Source: DATDYW01 sp964574865
GTDB lineage: Bacteria > Patescibacteriota > Minisyncoccia > Phycocordibacterales > JAACPR01
Reading direction: 5' to 3'
Length of the DNA: 6,281 nt
NCBI GenBank assembly: GCA_964574865.1
Contig: CAZNOT010000034.1
Location: forward strand, 1-6,281
Part shown: positions 4,954-6,281 of the stretch, in pieces
How the letters are laid out: each line of letters starts with the position of its first letter
Position numbering within the stretch: the stretch's first letter is position 1
The notes under the pieces: generated by a model
Told to the model about the DNA's origin: nothing
The model's input: only the letters and a program-made list of their open reading frames with translations
Database searches by the model: none
Made by a program: the position numbers and the translations under genes

Positions 4954-5646
4954 TTAGATGACATTGGAGAAGAAGTGGGTCGTCACCTGCCCGGCGTTGA
5001 AAGCTGCTTCGAGCTCGAGGCGGCTTTGTCGGTAACTCTCTGGGTCGCAGACGGTGACGCACGGGCACTGGATCTGATCCGAAATCTGGCTACCGGGAAC
5101 GGCGCGCAGCAGGAGGCGCTTGCCATCCTCCTGGACCGTCAGAATGACCGAATCGAGCTTGCCTCCGAGGGCGAGCAGCAGGCAGCGGTAGTCGCCGAGC
5201 TGGCGCCCGAGCTCGAAAGGTGTCGCGCCGCGCGCTTCGCAGCCTCCCGGCAAGCCGCCTTCGACATTCACCGGGAACGGAACCCAGATGAGCGTTTCCG
5301 CGGGCGCTGCGCCCGCGAGCGGCTGAAGTTTGGCGAGCTGGTGAACGACGTGCCTGCCGTAGGTTTGCCCGAAGCGTTCGGCTTTTGGGAAATCGTCGAG
5401 CTCGACACCGATGAGGCGGAGGCGCGCTTTCTCGATGAGGCATACGTCGTCGGGCGTCTCGCTGATTACGCTTGGGTCGGCGAAGATCGGGAGACCTGGG
5501 TCTCTGTGGCCGAGTTTCGACCGGCAATCCGTTAGGGAGAGGCGCCACGGATGGCTGTCGGTGGGCGAGTGCGTGACGCGAGCTCCCGGGAAGAGCTGAC
5601 CCTCTCTCGAAAGGGTGAACACATTGCAGGTGATTGTAGCTTTCAT
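4954..5646 (-). CDS. Hypothetical cysteine-containing protein, 230 aa
   Basis: I do not recognise this protein. It appears soluble, without signal peptide or membrane segment. It has eight cysteines; three cluster near the C-terminus as 'CPCVTVC' (residues 194-200), and others are at 7, 41, 69, 136 and 155. The clustered cysteines could bind a metal, but the spacing matches no motif I can name. The middle part ('RLRLIGVELDDFPKAERFGQ', about 76-94) and 'FELGRQLGDYRCLLLALGGKLDSVILTV' split around 144-171 look like a folded alpha/beta protein. Codon third positions are GC-rich in this frame, and a UUCG terminator follows the stop codon at once. Both favour this strand over a longer open frame on the plus strand. 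The ATG at 5646 is the first start in frame. The upstream AAAAAT tract is a weak -10 candidate, so expression control is uncertain. mscL lies upstream on the same strand but is separated by a terminator. Confidence 0.75.
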   Translation of the reverse strand: MKATITCNVFTLSREGQLFPGARVTHSPTDSHPWRLSLTDCRSKLGHRDPGLPIFADPSVISETPDDVCLIEKARLRLIGVELDDFPKAERFGQTYGRHVVHQLAKLQPLAGAAPAETLIWVPFPVNVEGGLPGGCEARGATPFELGRQLGDYRCLLLALGGKLDSVILTVQEDGKRLLLRAVPGSQISDQIQCPCVTVCDPESYRQSRLELEAAFNAGQVTTHFFSNVI

Positions 5647-5711
5647 GGCGTATTTTTTTGTTTGGTACGGTGCGTACTTGGGTATTTTCTGTCACAAATA
5701 CAGAAGCATGT

Positions 5712-5742
5712 CAAAAGTGCGCCGCCCGATTGGTCGGCGCGC
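5712..5742 (-). terminator. Probable terminator of mscL
   Basis: Read on the minus strand, a GCGCCG/CGGCGC stem (5740-5735 with 5724-5719) with outer wobble and G-C pairs is followed by TTTTG. Inside, one C/T mismatch is followed by two more pairs around a 4-nt loop. It lies just past the mscL stop. The U tract is short, so termination may be incomplete. Confidence 0.6.
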
Positions 5743-5755
5743 TCCTGAGGAGGAT

Positions 5756-6145
5756 TTAGCGCTGCCTCAGGCTGTCGCGAATCTCGCGCAGGAGCAGCAC
5801 GTCCTCGGGGGTCGGCGCGGGCGCCGCTGGCTCGCGGGGCGCAGTTTTCTTGAAGCGATTGAGCTGCTTCACGACCACGAAGATGGCGAAGGCGACAATG
5901 ATGAACGAGAGCAGCGCGTTGAGGAACATGCCGTACCGAACGGCGGCCTCGGTGCCGGGAATCAGCAGCTGCTTGTCCGAGAAATCGATGCCGCCCGTGA
6001 GTAGGCCAATGATTGGCATAATCAGATCGTCGACGATCGACGAGACGATTTTCCCGAACGCCGCGCCGATAACGACGCCGACCGCGAGGTCGATGGCGTT
6101 ACCCTTGACCGCGAAATCTTTGAACTCTTGAAGCATGGTTTTCAT
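5756..6145 (-). CDS. mscL: Large-conductance mechanosensitive channel MscL, 129 aa
   Basis: MscL is a homopentameric inner-membrane channel that opens under high membrane tension and releases solutes during hypo-osmotic shock. The sequence is a close family match. The N-terminal amphipathic helix 'LQEFKDFAVKGNAIDLAVGV' leads into TM1, with the signature 'VVIGAAFGKIVSSIVDDLIMP' spanning about residues 22-42. A short external loop from GGIDFSD onward contains few residues compared with E. coli. TM2 is 'LLSFIIVAFAIFVVVK' (about 76-91). The cytoplasmic helix ends in 'PTPEDVLLLREIRDSL', like the C-terminal bundle of the E. coli protein. Length is usual (E. coli 136). The start at 6145 is chosen because the family begins here and TAAAAT ends 7 nt upstream. 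An upstream in-frame ATG at 6181 would add 12 residues not expected in the family. No Shine-Dalgarno sequence is visible. Confidence 0.97.
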   Translation of the reverse strand: MKTMLQEFKDFAVKGNAIDLAVGVVIGAAFGKIVSSIVDDLIMPIIGLLTGGIDFSDKQLLIPGTEAAVRYGMFLNALLSFIIVAFAIFVVVKQLNRFKKTAPREPAAPAPTPEDVLLLREIRDSLRQR

Positions 6146-6281
6146 GGAGGGTATTTTACCTCTTCGGGCGGGAGACTCCATTTGTCACCAAAAACGTCTT
6201 CCCGCGTCTCGGGGCGCGTACGCACGCATCTGGCGACTGTCGCCCCCGCGCTACGCGAGGAGAAGCGGTCTGGGTTGATTT
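6142..6281 (-). CDS. Possible C-terminal fragment of an upstream gene (partial)
   Basis: A minus-strand frame is open from the right edge to a TGA at 6144-6142, giving 45 residues ending 'KWSLPPEEVKYPP'. Its stop would overlap the mscL ATG in an ATGA arrangement, like the 1833/2780 gene pair in this window. The end of the translation has a protein-like composition, but an open frame this short is common by chance in GC-rich DNA. Another minus-strand frame is also open from the edge to a TAA within the mscL -10 box. No family can be recognised. If no gene lies here, 6159-6281 is simply the mscL upstream region. Confidence 0.3.
   Translation of the reverse strand, partial: INPDRFSSRSAGATVARCVRTRPETREDVFGDKWSLPPEEVKYPP
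6146..6158 (-). promoter_or_regulatory. -10 promoter element of mscL
   Basis: On the minus strand TAAAAT (6158-6153) is followed by the 7-nt spacer ACCCTCC and then the mscL ATG. The arrangement is nearly the same as before the gene at 4100. No -35 box is found at 17 bp. The predicted transcript is leaderless. Confidence 0.6.

Noticed and set aside
4594..5535. 313-residue open frame on the plus strand
   Set aside because: It starts inside the anchored-protein gene, reads through two terminators and runs antisense to the 230-residue gene, which has better codon use and its own terminator.
5684..5705. LexA-like palindrome CTGT-N-ACAG upstream of the 230-residue gene
   Set aside because: The half sites are separated by 7 nt, not the 8 of the E. 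coli-type SOS box, and no SOS gene is nearby.
5711..5716. TTGACA on the minus strand as a -35 box for the 230-residue gene
   Set aside because: No good -10 lies 16-18 bp downstream, and it overlaps the U tract of the mscL terminator.
5615..6004. Plus-strand open frame with a hydrophobic N-terminus
   Set aside because: Most of it is antisense to mscL, whose identity is certain; the hydrophobic start lies in the intergenic gap and antisense to the neighbouring gene's first codons.

Overview
This is a GC-rich bacterial window with short intergenic gaps, six complete protein genes, one protein gene broken by an assembly gap, one tRNA and possibly the tail of a further gene. No phage, transposon, CRISPR or rRNA sequence is visible. 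None of the protein genes has a convincing Shine-Dalgarno sequence. Instead most have a TAnnnT-type -10 hexamer ending only 6-9 nt before the start codon, which points to leaderless transcripts. Leaderless starts, an Ala/Arg-rich coiled-coil protein and an anchored protein with an 'FSID-P-GW' motif suggest a Patescibacteria (CPR) genome, but Deinococcus-like or other GC-rich leaderless bacteria cannot be excluded. The lineage is an inference, not something the sequence proves.

Layout, left to right. 51-566 (+) is an unrecognised 171-residue protein followed by a strong intrinsic terminator. 685-816 (+) is a tiny single-pass membrane protein followed by another terminator. About 240 nt without a protein gene (860-1102) hold a chain of inverted repeats, ending in a perfect 23-bp inverted repeat that swallows the 3' end of a minus-strand tRNA-Ala(GGC) at 1103-1175. 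A divergent promoter region separates the tRNA from a Nudix hydrolase of the ADP-ribose pyrophosphatase type (1244-1786, +). A coiled-coil protein (1833-2783, +) overlaps by ATGA with a glucose-6-phosphate dehydrogenase gene, zwf (2780-4089, +). zwf is interrupted by homopolymer G/C sequence and ten Ns, almost certainly a sequencing or assembly artefact. Its stop codon lies inside the -10 box of the next gene, an N-terminally anchored extracytoplasmic protein (4100-4795, +), which ends with a terminator.

From about 4878 the layout is convergent: a plus-strand and a minus-strand terminator sit back to back. The right end is on the minus strand: an unrecognised 230-residue protein with eight cysteines (4954-5646) and the large-conductance mechanosensitive channel mscL (5756-6145), with a terminator between them. 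A possible C-terminal fragment of another minus-strand gene reaches the right edge and would overlap the mscL start by ATGA.

Functionally this is a housekeeping neighbourhood: NADPH supply through the oxidative pentose phosphate pathway, nucleotide-sugar clean-up, osmotic safety and a tRNA. I found no convincing new multi-gene system. The most interesting signals are the uniform leaderless promoter architecture, including a stop codon that doubles as a promoter, and the inverted repeat built from the tRNA-Ala 3' end.
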